The notes beneath the pieces are model-generated. The model was not told the DNA's origin, made no database searches, and saw only the letters and a program-made list of their open reading frames with translations. Positions 44,121 through 53,386 of a stretch of DNA of 64,000 bases are shown here, piece by piece; position 1 is the first letter of the stretch; every line of letters begins with the position of its first letter. Source of the stretch: Actinomycetota bacterium (GTDB lineage: Bacteria > Actinomycetota > Thermoleophilia > Gaiellales > Gaiellaceae); assembly GCA_005884005.1 (NCBI GenBank), contig VAWI01000012.1:124444-188443 (forward strand), given 5' to 3'. The translations under genes were made by a program, and so were the position numbers.

Positions 44121-45173
44121 GTGCCGGCGGACCCGACCAGCCGGCGAGCGCGCCTGCTCGCCCTCGCCGCGTGCTCTCTCGCCGCAGTCGGGATCGTGCT
44201 GCCGGCAAGTGGAGCCGGCTCAGGATCTTCGCTCAGGCAACAGGCTCAGCGGCTGGCACAGGAGAATGGCGCGATCGCCTCGCGGTCGCGGTCCGCGGTG
44301 CTGACGCTGTACGGGCTCGACAGCCGGCTCACGCGGGCGCAGGCAGAGCTTGCCTCGTTGCGCTCGCAAGCCGCAGCAATCGACCGCCAAGCAGCGGTAA
44401 CCCGGCGCGAGCTCGCGATCGCCAAGCGGGTCTTCGCGGCGTCGCAGCGCAACCTCGCCGACCGCCTCCGTTCCGTGTACGAGCAGGGAGACTCCGATCC
44501 GCTGGCGATCATCCTCGGCGCGAAGACGCTCGACGACGCGATGTCCGGCTACGAGACGGAGAAGGCCGCCGCGGAGACCGATCGCTCGGTCGTCACGCAG
44601 GCTCGGAGGAGCCGCGACAGATATGTCGGTCTGCAGCGCCGGCTCGCCGCCCGCGCTGAGAAGCTGCGCGGTCTCGAGGCGAGCCTCTTGGCAAGCGCAA
44701 ACGCTCTCGCCTCGGCGAAGGCCGGACGGATCGCCTACCTGCGGCAGCTGGCGGCACAACGAAGCCTCAACCAGGCGCAGATCGGCTCGCTCGACGCCCA
44801 GGCTCAGGCAATCGAGGCACAGGCCCGCCGGGTCGCCGTCGAGCAGGTGACGAGCACCCGAGTCACGACGCCCGTTCCGTCGGCCGCCCCGGTCGTTCCA
44901 TCCCCGGCGAGCTCCACGACCCTGACCGTGACGGCGACCGCGTACACCTTGCAGGGCCACACCGCCACGGGCGCACCGGTCGGCTACGGCGTCGTGGCGG
45001 TCGACCCCAGCGTGATCCCGCTGGGCACGCGAATGACGATTCCTGGCTACGGCGAAGGCGTGGCCGCAGATACCGGCGGAGCGATCCAAGGCGCGGTGAT
45101 CGACCTCTGGTTCCCCACCGACTCCGAAGCGGCTGCGTGGGGCCGGCAGACGGTCACGATCACGTTGCACTGA
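44121..45173 (+). CDS. 3D-domain protein with PcsB-like coiled coil
   Basis: 350 residues from a GTG start. A signal peptide (LLALAACSLAAVGIVLPASGA), a coiled coil with VYEQGDSDPLAIILGAKTLDD that closely parallels its divergent neighbour, a Pro/Val/Ser linker, then a C-terminal 3D domain (TATAYTLQGHTATGAPVGYG, VDPSVIPLGTRM, AADTGGAI) holding the three conserved Asp of the family. Probable peptidoglycan-active enzyme of the MltA/RpfB-like double-psi barrel type. The frame upstream to 43917 is not coding. Confidence 0.9.
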   Translation: MPADPTSRRARLLALAACSLAAVGIVLPASGAGSGSSLRQQAQRLAQENGAIASRSRSAVLTLYGLDSRLTRAQAELASLRSQAAAIDRQAAVTRRELAIAKRVFAASQRNLADRLRSVYEQGDSDPLAIILGAKTLDDAMSGYETEKAAAETDRSVVTQARRSRDRYVGLQRRLAARAEKLRGLEASLLASANALASAKAGRIAYLRQLAAQRSLNQAQIGSLDAQAQAIEAQARRVAVEQVTSTRVTTPVPSAAPVVPSPASSTTLTVTATAYTLQGHTATGAPVGYGVVAVDPSVIPLGTRMTIPGYGEGVAADTGGAIQGAVIDLWFPTDSEAAAWGRQTVTITLH

Positions 45174-45298
45174 TGGACTGCGATACCAGGGCGGAGCCGG
45201 TGCCGTCCAGCGCGCCCCGGCGGCACAGCGCCTCATTGTGAAAGGGCTCTAAGTAGACTTTCGGTCGCGGCGAACCCCTAGGGGGAAAGGGGCATGAG

Positions 45299-45982
45299 GT
45301 GACCGAACCGATCGAGACGACGACCACGCAGGAGCAGGCGAATCCGCGCGTTCTCCTAGTCGACGATCACGACCTCTTCCGCACGGGACTGCGCAACCTG
45401 CTCGAGGAGGAAGGGGTCGACGTCGTCGGCGAGGCGGCGGCTGGAGACGCCGCACTCCGCTATGTGCGCGAGCTTCAGCCGGACGTCGTCGTGATGGATC
45501 TGAACATGCCCGGGATGACAGGCGTCGAGGCGACGAAGAAGATCATTGCCCATGCGCCGCTGACACGTGTTGTCGTGCTGACGATCTCCGACCAGGACGG
45601 CGACGTGATGGAGGCGATCTTCGCCGGCGCATGCGGCTATCTGCTCAAGGACGCCTCGATCGAGGACGTGATGCGAGGCATCCAGGCCGCGGCGGTCGGC
45701 GAGTCCCTGATCTCACCGACGATCGCCGGCAAGGTGCTGGAAAGGATCCGCGCCGCGACCGCCTCGCCCGAAGCCGCCGAGGCGATCAGGGCCGAGCTCT
45801 CGGATCGGGAGATCGAGGTACTGAAGCTGATCGCAAACGGCAAGGACAACGCGCAGATCGCCGCCGACCTCCACATCAGCCCGAAGACCGTCAAGAATCA
45901 CATCTCGAACATCCTGATGAAGCTGCAGATCGAGAACCGCATCCAGGCGGCTGTCTATGCGGTCCGGAGTGGAATCGTCTGA
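45299..45982 (+). CDS. NarL/LuxR-family response regulator
   Basis: 227 residues, GTG start with AAAGGGG upstream. Receiver domain: acidic pocket LLVDDHD, phospho-acceptor Asp in VVMDLNMPG, Lys in LLKDAS. C-terminal LuxR helix-turn-helix: LSDREIEVLKLIANGKDNAQ, ISPKTVKNHISNIL. No sensor kinase lies nearby, so its partner is elsewhere. The last codons and stop are duplicated in the following tandem repeat. Confidence 0.92.
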   Translation: MTEPIETTTTQEQANPRVLLVDDHDLFRTGLRNLLEEEGVDVVGEAAAGDAALRYVRELQPDVVVMDLNMPGMTGVEATKKIIAHAPLTRVVVLTISDQDGDVMEAIFAGACGYLLKDASIEDVMRGIQAAAVGESLISPTIAGKVLERIRAATASPEAAEAIRAELSDREIEVLKLIANGKDNAQIAADLHISPKTVKNHISNILMKLQIENRIQAAVYAVRSGIV

Positions 45983-46190
45983 GGCGTCGGCGGTGTCGCC
46001 TAGCCGGGTTTAAGCGGCCGCGGCGGCAAAGCCGCCACGGCCTCAAGGTCGGCATCGCAAGCGACGCCTCCGTGCGGTCCGGAGTGGAATCGTCTGAGGC
46101 GTCGGCGGTGTCGCCTAGCCGGGTTTAAGCGGCCGCCGCGGCAAAGCCGCCACGGCCTCAAGGTCGGCATCGCAAGCGACGCCTCCGCGC
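45961..46190. repeat. 115-bp tandem duplication at the response-regulator 3' end
   Basis: GGTCCGGAGTGGAATCGTCT at 45961 recurs at 46076; unit length 115. Each unit holds the end of the regulator gene, then a family 1 element in reverse orientation (AGCCGGGTTTAAGCGGCC...GGCATCGCAAGCGACGCC). A few bases differ between units (for example 46022 region GCGGCGG vs GCCGCGG), so they are not a trivial copy. Confidence 0.9.
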
Positions 46191-46215
46191 GGTTCGAAGC
46201 GGGATCGTTTAACGG

Positions 46216-46548
46216 CTAAGCAGCGGCCGAGACGCGCCGCCGAGCGCTTGCGAGCAGCCCGCGCAAGTGCCGCAGGTCGACCGACGCACGGCTGAGCCGC
46301 AGGGAAAGCTCGGCGAGCTCATCCGCCTTGAGCTCCCGGTTGCGAGCGCTCATCTCCGCGGCGATCTTGCTGATTCGGCGCTCGATACGGAGCTGTTCCG
46401 CCTCGAGCGAGTGCGCCTGCGCGTAGCCGTCGGTGAGCGTACGCTCGAAACGCGCGCGGGTCTTCTCGTCAGGGGCCGGAGGGCTCTTGATCAGCGCGTC
46501 GAGCTGGCGGCAAAGAGTGCCGAAATCGATGGCCGCAGTGGGGGTCAT
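46216..46548 (-). CDS. Small coiled-coil hypothetical protein (110 aa)
   Basis: ATG at 46548. All-helical, charged (EAEQLRIERRISKIAAEMSA, LADELAELS region), with heptad hydrophobics. No domain recognised. The frame is open further upstream, but that part is antisense to the dacB signal peptide. Divergent from dacB. Confidence 0.6.
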   Translation of the reverse strand: MTPTAAIDFGTLCRQLDALIKSPPAPDEKTRARFERTLTDGYAQAHSLEAEQLRIERRISKIAAEMSARNRELKADELAELSLRLSRASVDLRHLRGLLASARRRVSAAA

Positions 46549-46663
46549 CAAGGTAATTATCTCGCCGCCCGTGTCCGAGGTACATGGGCCGCCTGGACTA
46601 TCTTGGGCCCGGCTGAGGCCCATGGCGCTTGACCCGAGCCGTGTCGGTCCGAAGAATGGTTTG

Positions 46664-47878
46664 ATGCGCAGGGGCCTCGCCGCCGTTCTTGCTTGCGCCG
46701 CGGCTGTAGCGTTCCCGGCTGCTGGAGCCTCCGGGTCGGCAAGCTCGAAGCCGCTGGCTGACAGGCTTGCCAAGGCCCTGGCCGTGCCTCACGTGTCCGC
46801 GGCCCAGTCTGCCGCCGTGGCCCTGGACCTGAGCACAGGAGCTGCCGTCTTCGGCCGCAACCCCGGGCTCTCGCTCGTGCCGGCCTCGAACGAGAAGCTC
46901 CCGGTCACCTACACCGCGCTGGAGACCCTTGGCCCCGACTATCAGATCGCGACCGACGTGCTCGGGCAAGGCGCGCTCGTCGGCACGACCTGGCGCGGGT
47001 CGCTCGTCCTGCAAGGACACGGCGACCCGACCCTCAACGACGCCGGTCTGAGACGACTCGCCCGCCAGGTGCGGGCGGCAGGTATCCGCAAGGTCACCGG
47101 GCCCATGCTCGGCGACGAGTCCTACTTCGACTCACGCCGGACGGCGCCCGGCTGGAAGCCTTCCTTCTACATCAGTCAGTCGGAGCCCCTCTCCGCCCTC
47201 ACCGTCGATCGGACCTGGTTTCACAGCCATCATTCGGGAGCCCCTGCTGCGGCTGCCGCTTCCCTCTTCAAGGACGCGCTGCGGAGGCAGGGCGTCTCCG
47301 TCAGCGGCCGCGCCATCCGGGGAACCGCCGGGCCGGACGCGCAAGCACTCGCCGAGGTGCTCTCGCCGCCGCTTGCGCAGATCGTACGTTTCATGGACCG
47401 CGAGAGCGACAACTTCACCGCCGAGCTGCTCCTGAAGCAGATCGGTGCCGCGAACGGCGCTGGCGGCACCACGGCGGCCGGCGCCGCCCAGGTCCGGACG
47501 ACGCTGGCGGAGGCCGGGATTCCGCTCGCCGGCGTCAGAATCGTCGACGGTTCCGGGCTTTCTTCCCTCGACCGGCTGACGGCACGCGCGATCGTCGGGA
47601 TTCTGCAGGCCGCGTGGGAAGACCCGACGATCAAGCCGTCATTCATCTCCGCGCTGGCCGTGGCCGGCCGCAGCGGCACGTTGAAGGACCGCTTGCGAAA
47701 GCCGCCTGCCCGGGGTGTCGTGCTCGCGAAGACCGGCACGACCTCGGTCGCGTCGGCGCTTTCAGGCTTCGTGCGGGAGCGCTACGTCTTCTCGGTGCTG
47801 CAGAACGGCCGGCCTGTCTCTTACTGGTGGGCGCGCCGCGCGCAGGACCGGTTCGCAACCGTACTAGCCGGTCAGTAG
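46664..47878 (+). CDS. dacB: D-alanyl-D-alanine carboxypeptidase/endopeptidase, S13 (PBP4-type)
   Basis: 404 residues from the ATG at 46664. A signal peptide (LAAVLACAAAVAFPAAGASG). Active-site motifs in order: SxxK as PASNEKL, SxN as ESDNFTAE, KTG as LAKTGTT. Trims or cleaves peptidoglycan cross-links outside the membrane. The 3' end overlaps the convergent ligA by 15 bases. Another in-frame ATG at 46622 would add 14 residues. Confidence 0.92.
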   Translation: MRRGLAAVLACAAAVAFPAAGASGSASSKPLADRLAKALAVPHVSAAQSAAVALDLSTGAAVFGRNPGLSLVPASNEKLPVTYTALETLGPDYQIATDVLGQGALVGTTWRGSLVLQGHGDPTLNDAGLRRLARQVRAAGIRKVTGPMLGDESYFDSRRTAPGWKPSFYISQSEPLSALTVDRTWFHSHHSGAPAAAAASLFKDALRRQGVSVSGRAIRGTAGPDAQALAEVLSPPLAQIVRFMDRESDNFTAELLLKQIGAANGAGGTTAAGAAQVRTTLAEAGIPLAGVRIVDGSGLSSLDRLTARAIVGILQAAWEDPTIKPSFISALAVAGRSGTLKDRLRKPPARGVVLAKTGTTSVASALSGFVRERYVFSVLQNGRPVSYWWARRAQDRFATVLAGQ

Positions 47879-49882
47879 CTTCTTCAGCGCCTGCTCGTCC
47901 AGGATCGGCACGCCGGCCTTCTGCGCTTTCGCGAGCTTCGAGCCGGGGCTTTCGCCGGCGATCACGCCGGCTGTCTTCTTCGAGACCGAGTCGCCGACCT
48001 TGGCGCCGAGCGCCTCGAGAGCCGCCTTCGCCTGCTCTCGCGTGTAGTTCTCGAGCGTGCCCGTGATCACGTAGCTCTGGCCGGAGAGCGGGCCCTCGAC
48101 CGGTCGATCTTCCTCATCGGCTTCCAACCGCAGCCTGAGCTCCCGTAGCTCCTCGACGAGCATGCGGTTGGCGTTGTCGTCGAACCACTCGGCGATCGAG
48201 GTCGCGCGGTCGGGACCGATCCCGTCGATCGCCTGCAGCTCCTCGACGGTCGCGCCGAGCAGGCGGTCGATCGATCCCAGCTCCCGGGCCAGCACTCCCG
48301 CGGTGACGCCGCCGACGTCGGGGATGTTGAGCCCGTAGAGAACGCGCCGGAATGGGATCTCCTTCGACCGCTCGATCGACGCAATCACGTTGCCGGCGCT
48401 CTTCTCCTGGAAGCCGTCGAGCTCGAGCAGCTGCTCCTTCGTCAGCCGATAGAGGTCCGGCACCGAGCGAACGAGGCCGAGATCCCAGAGCCGCCGGACG
48501 AGCTGCTCACCGACGCCCTCGATATCCGCGGCCGCCATCACCCAGTTGTTGAGGGTCTCGATACCGCGCGAGGGGCAGTCGCGGTTTGGGCACCGGTGCA
48601 TCGCCTCGCCCTCCGGCTTGACGACGTTTGTCCCGCAAAGAGGGCATTTCTTCGGCATCCGGAACTCCTTCGTCCCGGGCTGGTGGGCCCCCGCGGGGCC
48701 AACAACCTGCGGGATCACGTCGCCCGCGCGCTGAACGATGACGACGTCCCCTTCGCGGATCTGCTTGCGGTTGATGTCCTCTTCGTTGTGCAGCGTGGCC
48801 CTCGAGACGGTGACCCCGCCGACCTCGACCGGCTCCAGCATCGCCCAGGGATTGAGCGCGCCCGTACGCCCGACGCGGATCGCGATCTTGTTCAGCCGCG
48901 TCGTCGCAGTCATCGGGGCCCACTTGAAAGCGCGCGCCCAGCGCGGACGCTCGTGGAGCGCGCCGAGACGCGCCTGCTGTTCGAGCGAATCGACCTTGAT
49001 CACGATTCCGTCGATCTCGTAGTCGAGCTCGGCTCGTCGCTGCTCCCACTCGTTGCAGGCCTTTATTACCTCTTCGATCGATTCGAGCCGTTCCGCATAC
49101 GGGTTGGTGCGAAAGCCGTGCTCGCGGAGCCACTCGAGCGTCTGCCAGTGCGTCGCAGTTCCGAGGCCGTCGCGCCGGCCGACGCCGTAGATCCAGATCG
49201 AGAGAGGACGTCGCGCGGTGATCGAAGAGTCCTTCTGGCGCAGGGAGCCCGCCGCCGCATTGCGCGGGTTCGGAGCAGTCGCCTTGCCCTCCGAAGCCAG
49301 CCGCTCGTTGAACTCGCGGAAGCCTGAGAGCGGCATGTAGACCTCGCCCCGGACCTCCAGCACGGACGGCGGATCGTCACCGACATCTCGCATTTGCAGG
49401 GGAATCGCGCTGATCGTCCGCAGGTTCGGGGTCACCTCCTCGCCCTGGTAGCCGTCGCCCCGGGTCGCCCCGCGAACGAAGACGCCCCGCTCGTAGACGA
49501 GGTTGATTGCCGAGCCGTCGATCTTCGGCTCGATCACGTAGGCGATCGACTCGTCCGAGTCAAGGCGCTTGCGCACGTCCTCGGCCCACTTCGAGAGCGC
49601 CTCGTCGGTCGTCACCTTGTCGAGCGACCCCATCGGTGTCAGGTGCCTCGACTTCTCGAACTTGTCCGATGGCGGCGCGCCCACCCGCTGCGTCGGCGAG
49701 TCAGGCGTGATCAGGTTGGGATGCTCGTCCTCGAGCGCCTTCAGCTCGTCGTAGAGCCGGTCATAGGCAGCGTCCGAGATCTCGGGATCGTCGAGGACGT
49801 GGTAGCGGTAGAGCTGGTGATTCAGCTCGGCGCGGAGCTCGTCGAGGCGCGCCTGGACGTCCTTGAGCGCTGGAGCGGCCAT
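47864..49882 (-). CDS. ligA: NAD-dependent DNA ligase
   Basis: Seals nicks in DNA using NAD. 672 residues: the adenylation Lys in EPKIDGSA near 118, the NAD-binding Ia domain at the N-terminus (YRYHVLDDPEISDAAYD), an OB domain, the four-Cys zinc finger (CPLCGTN...CPNRDCPS), a helix-hairpin-helix region, and a C-terminal BRCT domain (YVITGTLENYTREQA). Full length and complete. Confidence 0.96.
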   Translation of the reverse strand: MAAPALKDVQARLDELRAELNHQLYRYHVLDDPEISDAAYDRLYDELKALEDEHPNLITPDSPTQRVGAPPSDKFEKSRHLTPMGSLDKVTTDEALSKWAEDVRKRLDSDESIAYVIEPKIDGSAINLVYERGVFVRGATRGDGYQGEEVTPNLRTISAIPLQMRDVGDDPPSVLEVRGEVYMPLSGFREFNERLASEGKATAPNPRNAAAGSLRQKDSSITARRPLSIWIYGVGRRDGLGTATHWQTLEWLREHGFRTNPYAERLESIEEVIKACNEWEQRRAELDYEIDGIVIKVDSLEQQARLGALHERPRWARAFKWAPMTATTRLNKIAIRVGRTGALNPWAMLEPVEVGGVTVSRATLHNEEDINRKQIREGDVVIVQRAGDVIPQVVGPAGAHQPGTKEFRMPKKCPLCGTNVVKPEGEAMHRCPNRDCPSRGIETLNNWVMAAADIEGVGEQLVRRLWDLGLVRSVPDLYRLTKEQLLELDGFQEKSAGNVIASIERSKEIPFRRVLYGLNIPDVGGVTAGVLARELGSIDRLLGATVEELQAIDGIGPDRATSIAEWFDDNANRMLVEELRELRLRLEADEEDRPVEGPLSGQSYVITGTLENYTREQAKAALEALGAKVGDSVSKKTAGVIAGESPGSKLAKAQKAGVPILDEQALKKLLTG

Positions 49883-49949
49883 CGAACTGATGCTAGCGAC
49901 GCCGCCTTGCGTCTTTTCGAGCCCTGTCCAGGGTCACACGCCGGCCATG

Positions 49950-50666
49950 TCAGTAACGGACACCGATGAGATACAAGCCCCACGGCGGCGCGGTTGTCCC
50001 GGCCTCGGCGCGGTCGCGCCCTTCGAGCAGCGCCCCCAGGTCCTCAGGCGATTGCTCGACCATCGTCCCGACCAGTGTGCGGATCATGTGGCGCAGAAAG
50101 CTGTCGGCGGTGATCTCGAACTCGAGCGCATCGCCGCGGCGATGCCAGACCGCGCTTTCGACAGTTCGGACGAAGACCCGATGCTTTGTCTCCCTCGGCG
50201 TGAACGCCCGGAAATCGTGCTCGCCCAACAGCAACTCCGCCGATTCGGCGAGCCGCCCCTCGTCGAGCGGCCGCGGGTACCACCAGCTGCGATGGGCCTC
50301 GAACGGCGAGGGAGACCGGCGCCGGTAGATCCGGTAGCGGTAGCTCCGCGCCTCTGCGGAACGGCGAGCATCGAAGTCGGACGCAACCTGCTCGACACCG
50401 CCGACCGCCACGTCGTCGGGGAGCTCGGCGTTCAGCGCCTCCGCCGCTCGCTCAGGAGGCGGTCCGCCCTCGGCTTCGATGCTCGCCACCTGCCCGAGGG
50501 CATGGACGCCCGTGTCTGTGCGTCCGGCGACTGATAGGTCACTCCAGCGCGCAAAGACGCGGGCGAGGCCTTCACGAACCGTGCCCTCGACTGTCCGCAG
50601 GCCCGGCTGCGCGGCCCAGCCGCGAAAGCCTGCGCCGTCGTACTCGAGTGTTATTTTCAGCCGCAC
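49950..50666 (-). CDS. truA: tRNA pseudouridine(38-40) synthase
   Basis: 238 residues. YDGAGFRGWAAQPGLRTVEG, the catalytic Asp in GRTDTGVHALGQ near 50, RSYRYRIY and FLRHMIRTLVGTM are TruA landmarks. In actinobacteria truA normally follows rplQ directly; here a plus-strand gene sits between them. Confidence 0.94.
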   Translation of the reverse strand: MRLKITLEYDGAGFRGWAAQPGLRTVEGTVREGLARVFARWSDLSVAGRTDTGVHALGQVASIEAEGGPPPERAAEALNAELPDDVAVGGVEQVASDFDARRSAEARSYRYRIYRRRSPSPFEAHRSWWYPRPLDEGRLAESAELLLGEHDFRAFTPRETKHRVFVRTVESAVWHRRGDALEFEITADSFLRHMIRTLVGTMVEQSPEDLGALLEGRDRAEAGTTAPPWGLYLIGVRY

Positions 50667-50744
50667 GTCAGGGGATCCTGACGCCTGTTGTCAGGCGTGC
50701 CTTATGTTAGTAACACTTGCACATTCTCTGGTAAACTCTAGTAT
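50667..50744 (+). promoter_or_regulatory. AT-rich promoter region of the VIT-domain gene
   Basis: A marked AT-rich island in a GC-rich genome, containing TTGTCA (50689-50694), GTTAGTAAC and TAAACTCTAGTAT before the ATG. The hairpin ACGCCTG-TTGT-CAGGCGT (50681-50698) overlaps the TTGTCA. Divergent with truA. Metal-responsive control is possible, but no clear DtxR/Fur box is seen. Confidence 0.4.
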
Positions 50745-51221
50745 ATGACCGACCGCCAGATCTTCCTCCTCCAGCGTGTCCAGCCCGCGATGACCGGCCT
50801 GATCGACGGGTCGCTCTCGACATTGGCGCCGATCTTCGCCGTCGCCCTGGCCACCCACAAGCCGCACGTGGCCTTCTACGCCGGCCTCGCTACGGCAATC
50901 GGGGCCGGGATCAGCATGGCCTTCTCGGAAGGCCTGTCGGACACGGGCGAGTTCACCGGCCGCGGCAATCCCCTGGTTCGTGGCTCAATTACCGGCGGCG
51001 GCACGTTCGTGGGCGGGATCCTGCATACGCTCCCCTTCCTGATCCCCCATTACCGGATCGCGATCATCTCGGCGATCGTGGTCGTGGGCTTCGAGCTGCT
51101 GACGCTCGCCTGGCTGCGCTGGCGTTTCTTCGAAGTCAGCTTCGCCCGCGCACTCGCAACCGTCACGCTGGGCGGCGTCGTGATCGCCGCCGTCAGCGCG
51201 GGGCTCGGCAGCGCCGCCTAG
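50745..51221 (+). CDS. VIT/CCC1-like membrane protein, MbfA C-terminal type
   Basis: 158 residues with five predicted helices. GLIDGSLSTLAPIFAVALAT, ISMAFSEGLSDTGEFTGRG and LHTLPFLIPHYRIAI correspond to the vacuolar-iron-transporter domain of MbfA (membrane-bound ferritin A), which there follows a ferritin-like domain. Here the ferritin-like part is absent, so the domain stands alone. Likely a metal (iron or manganese) transporter or storage partner in the membrane. It lies antisense between rplQ and truA. Confidence 0.75.
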   Translation: MTDRQIFLLQRVQPAMTGLIDGSLSTLAPIFAVALATHKPHVAFYAGLATAIGAGISMAFSEGLSDTGEFTGRGNPLVRGSITGGGTFVGGILHTLPFLIPHYRIAIISAIVVVGFELLTLAWLRWRFFEVSFARALATVTLGGVVIAAVSAGLGSAA

Positions 51222-51224
51222 CCT

Positions 51225-51596
51225 CTAACCCGCGCGCGGTACGTAGTCGACGAGCTCCAGGTACGCCATCTCGGCGGCGTCTCCCTGGCGGGGGCCGAGC
51301 TTGACGATCCGGGAGTAGCCGCCCGGCCGGTCCGAGAACCGAGGCCCGACCTCGCTGAAGAGCTTGTGAACGACGTCCTGCGAGCGCAGGAACTTCAACG
51401 CCTGCCGCCGGGCCGGCACATCTCCCCGGCGGCCCAGCGTGATCATCTCCTCGGCGACCGGGCGGACCTCCTTCGCCTTCGCGACGGTCGTCTTGATCCG
51501 CCCGTGCTCGATCAGGGACGCGGTCAGGTTCGCGTAAAGCGCCTTGCGGTGGGCGGCATCGCGCCCGAGCTTCCTGCCGGCCCGCTGATGGCGCAT
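51225..51596 (-). CDS. rplQ: 50S ribosomal protein L17
   Basis: 123 residues from the ATG at 51596. MRHQRAGRKLGRDAAHRKAL and SLIEHGRIKTTVAKAKEVRP are conserved in L17. Last gene of the alpha operon; separated from rpoA by a family 1 repeat. Ends 3 bases from the stop of the convergent VIT gene. Confidence 0.96.
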   Translation of the reverse strand: MRHQRAGRKLGRDAAHRKALYANLTASLIEHGRIKTTVAKAKEVRPVAEEMITLGRRGDVPARRQALKFLRSQDVVHKLFSEVGPRFSDRPGGYSRIVKLGPRQGDAAEMAYLELVDYVPRAG

Positions 51597-51598
51597 CA

Positions 51599-51665
51599 GA
51601 GGCGTCGCTCGCAATGCCGATTGAGAGGCTGTGGCGGCTTTGCCGCCGCAGCCGTTTCACCCGGC
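51599..51665 (+). repeat. Family 1 palindromic repeat inside the alpha operon
   Basis: GGCGTCGCTCGCAATGCC, then GGCTGTGGCGGC / GCCGCCGCAGCC around TTT, ending GTTTCACCCGG. Lies between rpoA and rplQ, which are normally adjacent, so it must be transcribed with them. Confidence 0.8.
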
Positions 51666-51713
51666 ACCAAGGTTAGGGACAGGTCAGAATTCGAAGATCC
51701 CATGGCTAGGGCT

Positions 51714-52715
51714 CTAGGCCGCGCCTCCGCCGCCGCCGCCGTTCTCGCCGCGCAGCGTCAGACCGTGTGTGGCGAGCGTCTCCTTGACTTCCTCGATCGA
51801 CTTCTTGCCGAAGTTCGGGATCGCGGCCAGCTCGTTCTCGGTTTTGACGACGAGGTCCCCGATCGTTTCGATCCCGACGCGCTTGAGGCAGTTGTACGAG
51901 CGCACGCCGAGCTCGAGCTCCTCGATCGGGAAGTTCTCCATCCCGTGGGCAAGCGCAGGCTCCGCGCCGGCGCCGCCGTCGGCCGCCGCTGCGGCCTCGC
52001 CGAAGCCCTCGATTCGGTCGAGGTCGGTGAAGATTGCGAGCTGGCGGATCAGGATCTCGGCGGCCTGGCCGATCGCGTCGCGCGGATCGAGCGACCCGTC
52101 GGTCGTGACGTCGAGGATCAGCTTGTCGTAGTCGGTACGCTGCCCGACGCGAGCGGCCTCGACGTCGTAGGAGACGCGCCGAACCGGCGAGAAGATCGAG
52201 TCCACCGGGATGACGCCGATCGTGTGCTCGGGCCCGCGGTTGAGCTCGGCCGGGACGTAGCCACGGCCGCGGCCGATCGTCAGCGTCACCTCGAGCTTGC
52301 CCTTCTCGGACAGGTTCGCGATCTCGAGGTCGGGATTCAGAATCTCGAGCTCCGCCGGCGCCTCGATGTCTTTGGCCGTAACGGACCCCGCTCCGCGCTT
52401 CGAGAGGCGCACCTCGATCTCCGGCGAGTCGCCGTGGAGACGCGCGATCAGGTTCTTGAAGTTGAGGAGGATGTCGGTGACGTCCTCGCGGACGCCCGTC
52501 AGGGTCGTGAACTCATGCGCGACGCCCTCGATCTTGACCGAGGTAACCGCGGCGCCCTCGAGCGAAGAGAGCAGCACTCGGCGTAGCGAGTTGCCGAACG
52601 TGTACCCGAAGCCGCGATCGAGCGGCTCGATCTGGAAGATCCCACGGTTCTCGTCGATCTCCTCGTGGACGATCTTCGGGATCTGAAATTCCATCAAGCT
52701 TGTACGAACTGCCAT
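51714..52715 (-). CDS. rpoA: DNA-directed RNA polymerase subunit alpha
   Basis: 333 residues. The N-terminal assembly domain (LDRGFGYTFGNSLRRVLLSS, AREDVTDILLNFK region) and the C-terminal DNA-binding domain (ELELGVRSYNCLKRVGIETI, NFGKKSIEEVKETL) are complete; a Gly-rich end follows. It heads the rpoA-rplQ end of the operon, 50 bases after rpsD. A second ATG at 52694 could be the start. Confidence 0.97.
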   Translation of the reverse strand: MAVRTSLMEFQIPKIVHEEIDENRGIFQIEPLDRGFGYTFGNSLRRVLLSSLEGAAVTSVKIEGVAHEFTTLTGVREDVTDILLNFKNLIARLHGDSPEIEVRLSKRGAGSVTAKDIEAPAELEILNPDLEIANLSEKGKLEVTLTIGRGRGYVPAELNRGPEHTIGVIPVDSIFSPVRRVSYDVEAARVGQRTDYDKLILDVTTDGSLDPRDAIGQAAEILIRQLAIFTDLDRIEGFGEAAAAADGGAGAEPALAHGMENFPIEELELGVRSYNCLKRVGIETIGDLVVKTENELAAIPNFGKKSIEEVKETLATHGLTLRGENGGGGGGAA

Positions 52716-52765
52716 CTACTTCCCTTCCTTGCGGTTGTGCATCCTAGGACGCGTAGCGTTTTCTG

Positions 52766-53386
52766 TTACTTGGAATAGAGCTCGACGATCAGTGATTCCT
52801 GGACTGGGGTGTCGATCTCCCCGCGCTCGGGCAGCTTCAGGATCTTGCCCGTGAGACCGTCGTGGTCGGCCTGCAGCCACGGCGCGACGGAGGCTGTGAG
52901 ATCGGTGGCATCGCGGATCACCTGTTCGGCCGAGCTGCCCGGCGCCATCGAGACGATGTCATCCGGCTTGACCTGGTAGCTCGGGATGTTGACCCGGCGG
53001 CCGTTGACGTGGAAGTGGCCGTGCCGGACAAGCTGCCGCGCCTGCGCACGTGAAGCGGCGAAGCCGAGCCGGTAGACGACGTTGTCGAGCCGCGTCTCGA
53101 GCATGCGCAGCAACTCCTCGCCGGTCACGCCCGAGCCCTTCGCGGCCTTGGTGTAGTAGGTGCGGAACTGCTTCTCGAGCAGACCGTAGTAGCGGCGCGC
53201 CTTCTGCTTCTCGCGAAGCTGAAGCAGGTACTCGCTCTGCTTGATCCGGCCGCGGCCGTGCTCGCCGGGCGGATACGACCGGCGCTCGATCGCGCACTTC
53301 TCGGTCAGGCAGCGCTCCCCCTTGAGGAAGAGCTTCATGCCTTCGCGCCGGCAGATGCGGCACTTCGGACCCGTGTCGCGGGCCAC
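52766..53386 (-). CDS. rpsD: 30S ribosomal protein S4
   Basis: 206 residues, GTG start overlapping the rpsK stop by one base. Primary assembly protein on 16S rRNA. Contains the S4 domain ([20 protein letters not shown]). The N-terminus has the zinc form: CRICRREG...CLTEKC. Confidence 0.96.
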   Translation of the reverse strand: MARDTGPKCRICRREGMKLFLKGERCLTEKCAIERRSYPPGEHGRGRIKQSEYLLQLREKQKARRYYGLLEKQFRTYYTKAAKGSGVTGEELLRMLETRLDNVVYRLGFAASRAQARQLVRHGHFHVNGRRVNIPSYQVKPDDIVSMAPGSSAEQVIRDATDLTASVAPWLQADHDGLTGKILKLPERGEIDTPVQESLIVELYSK

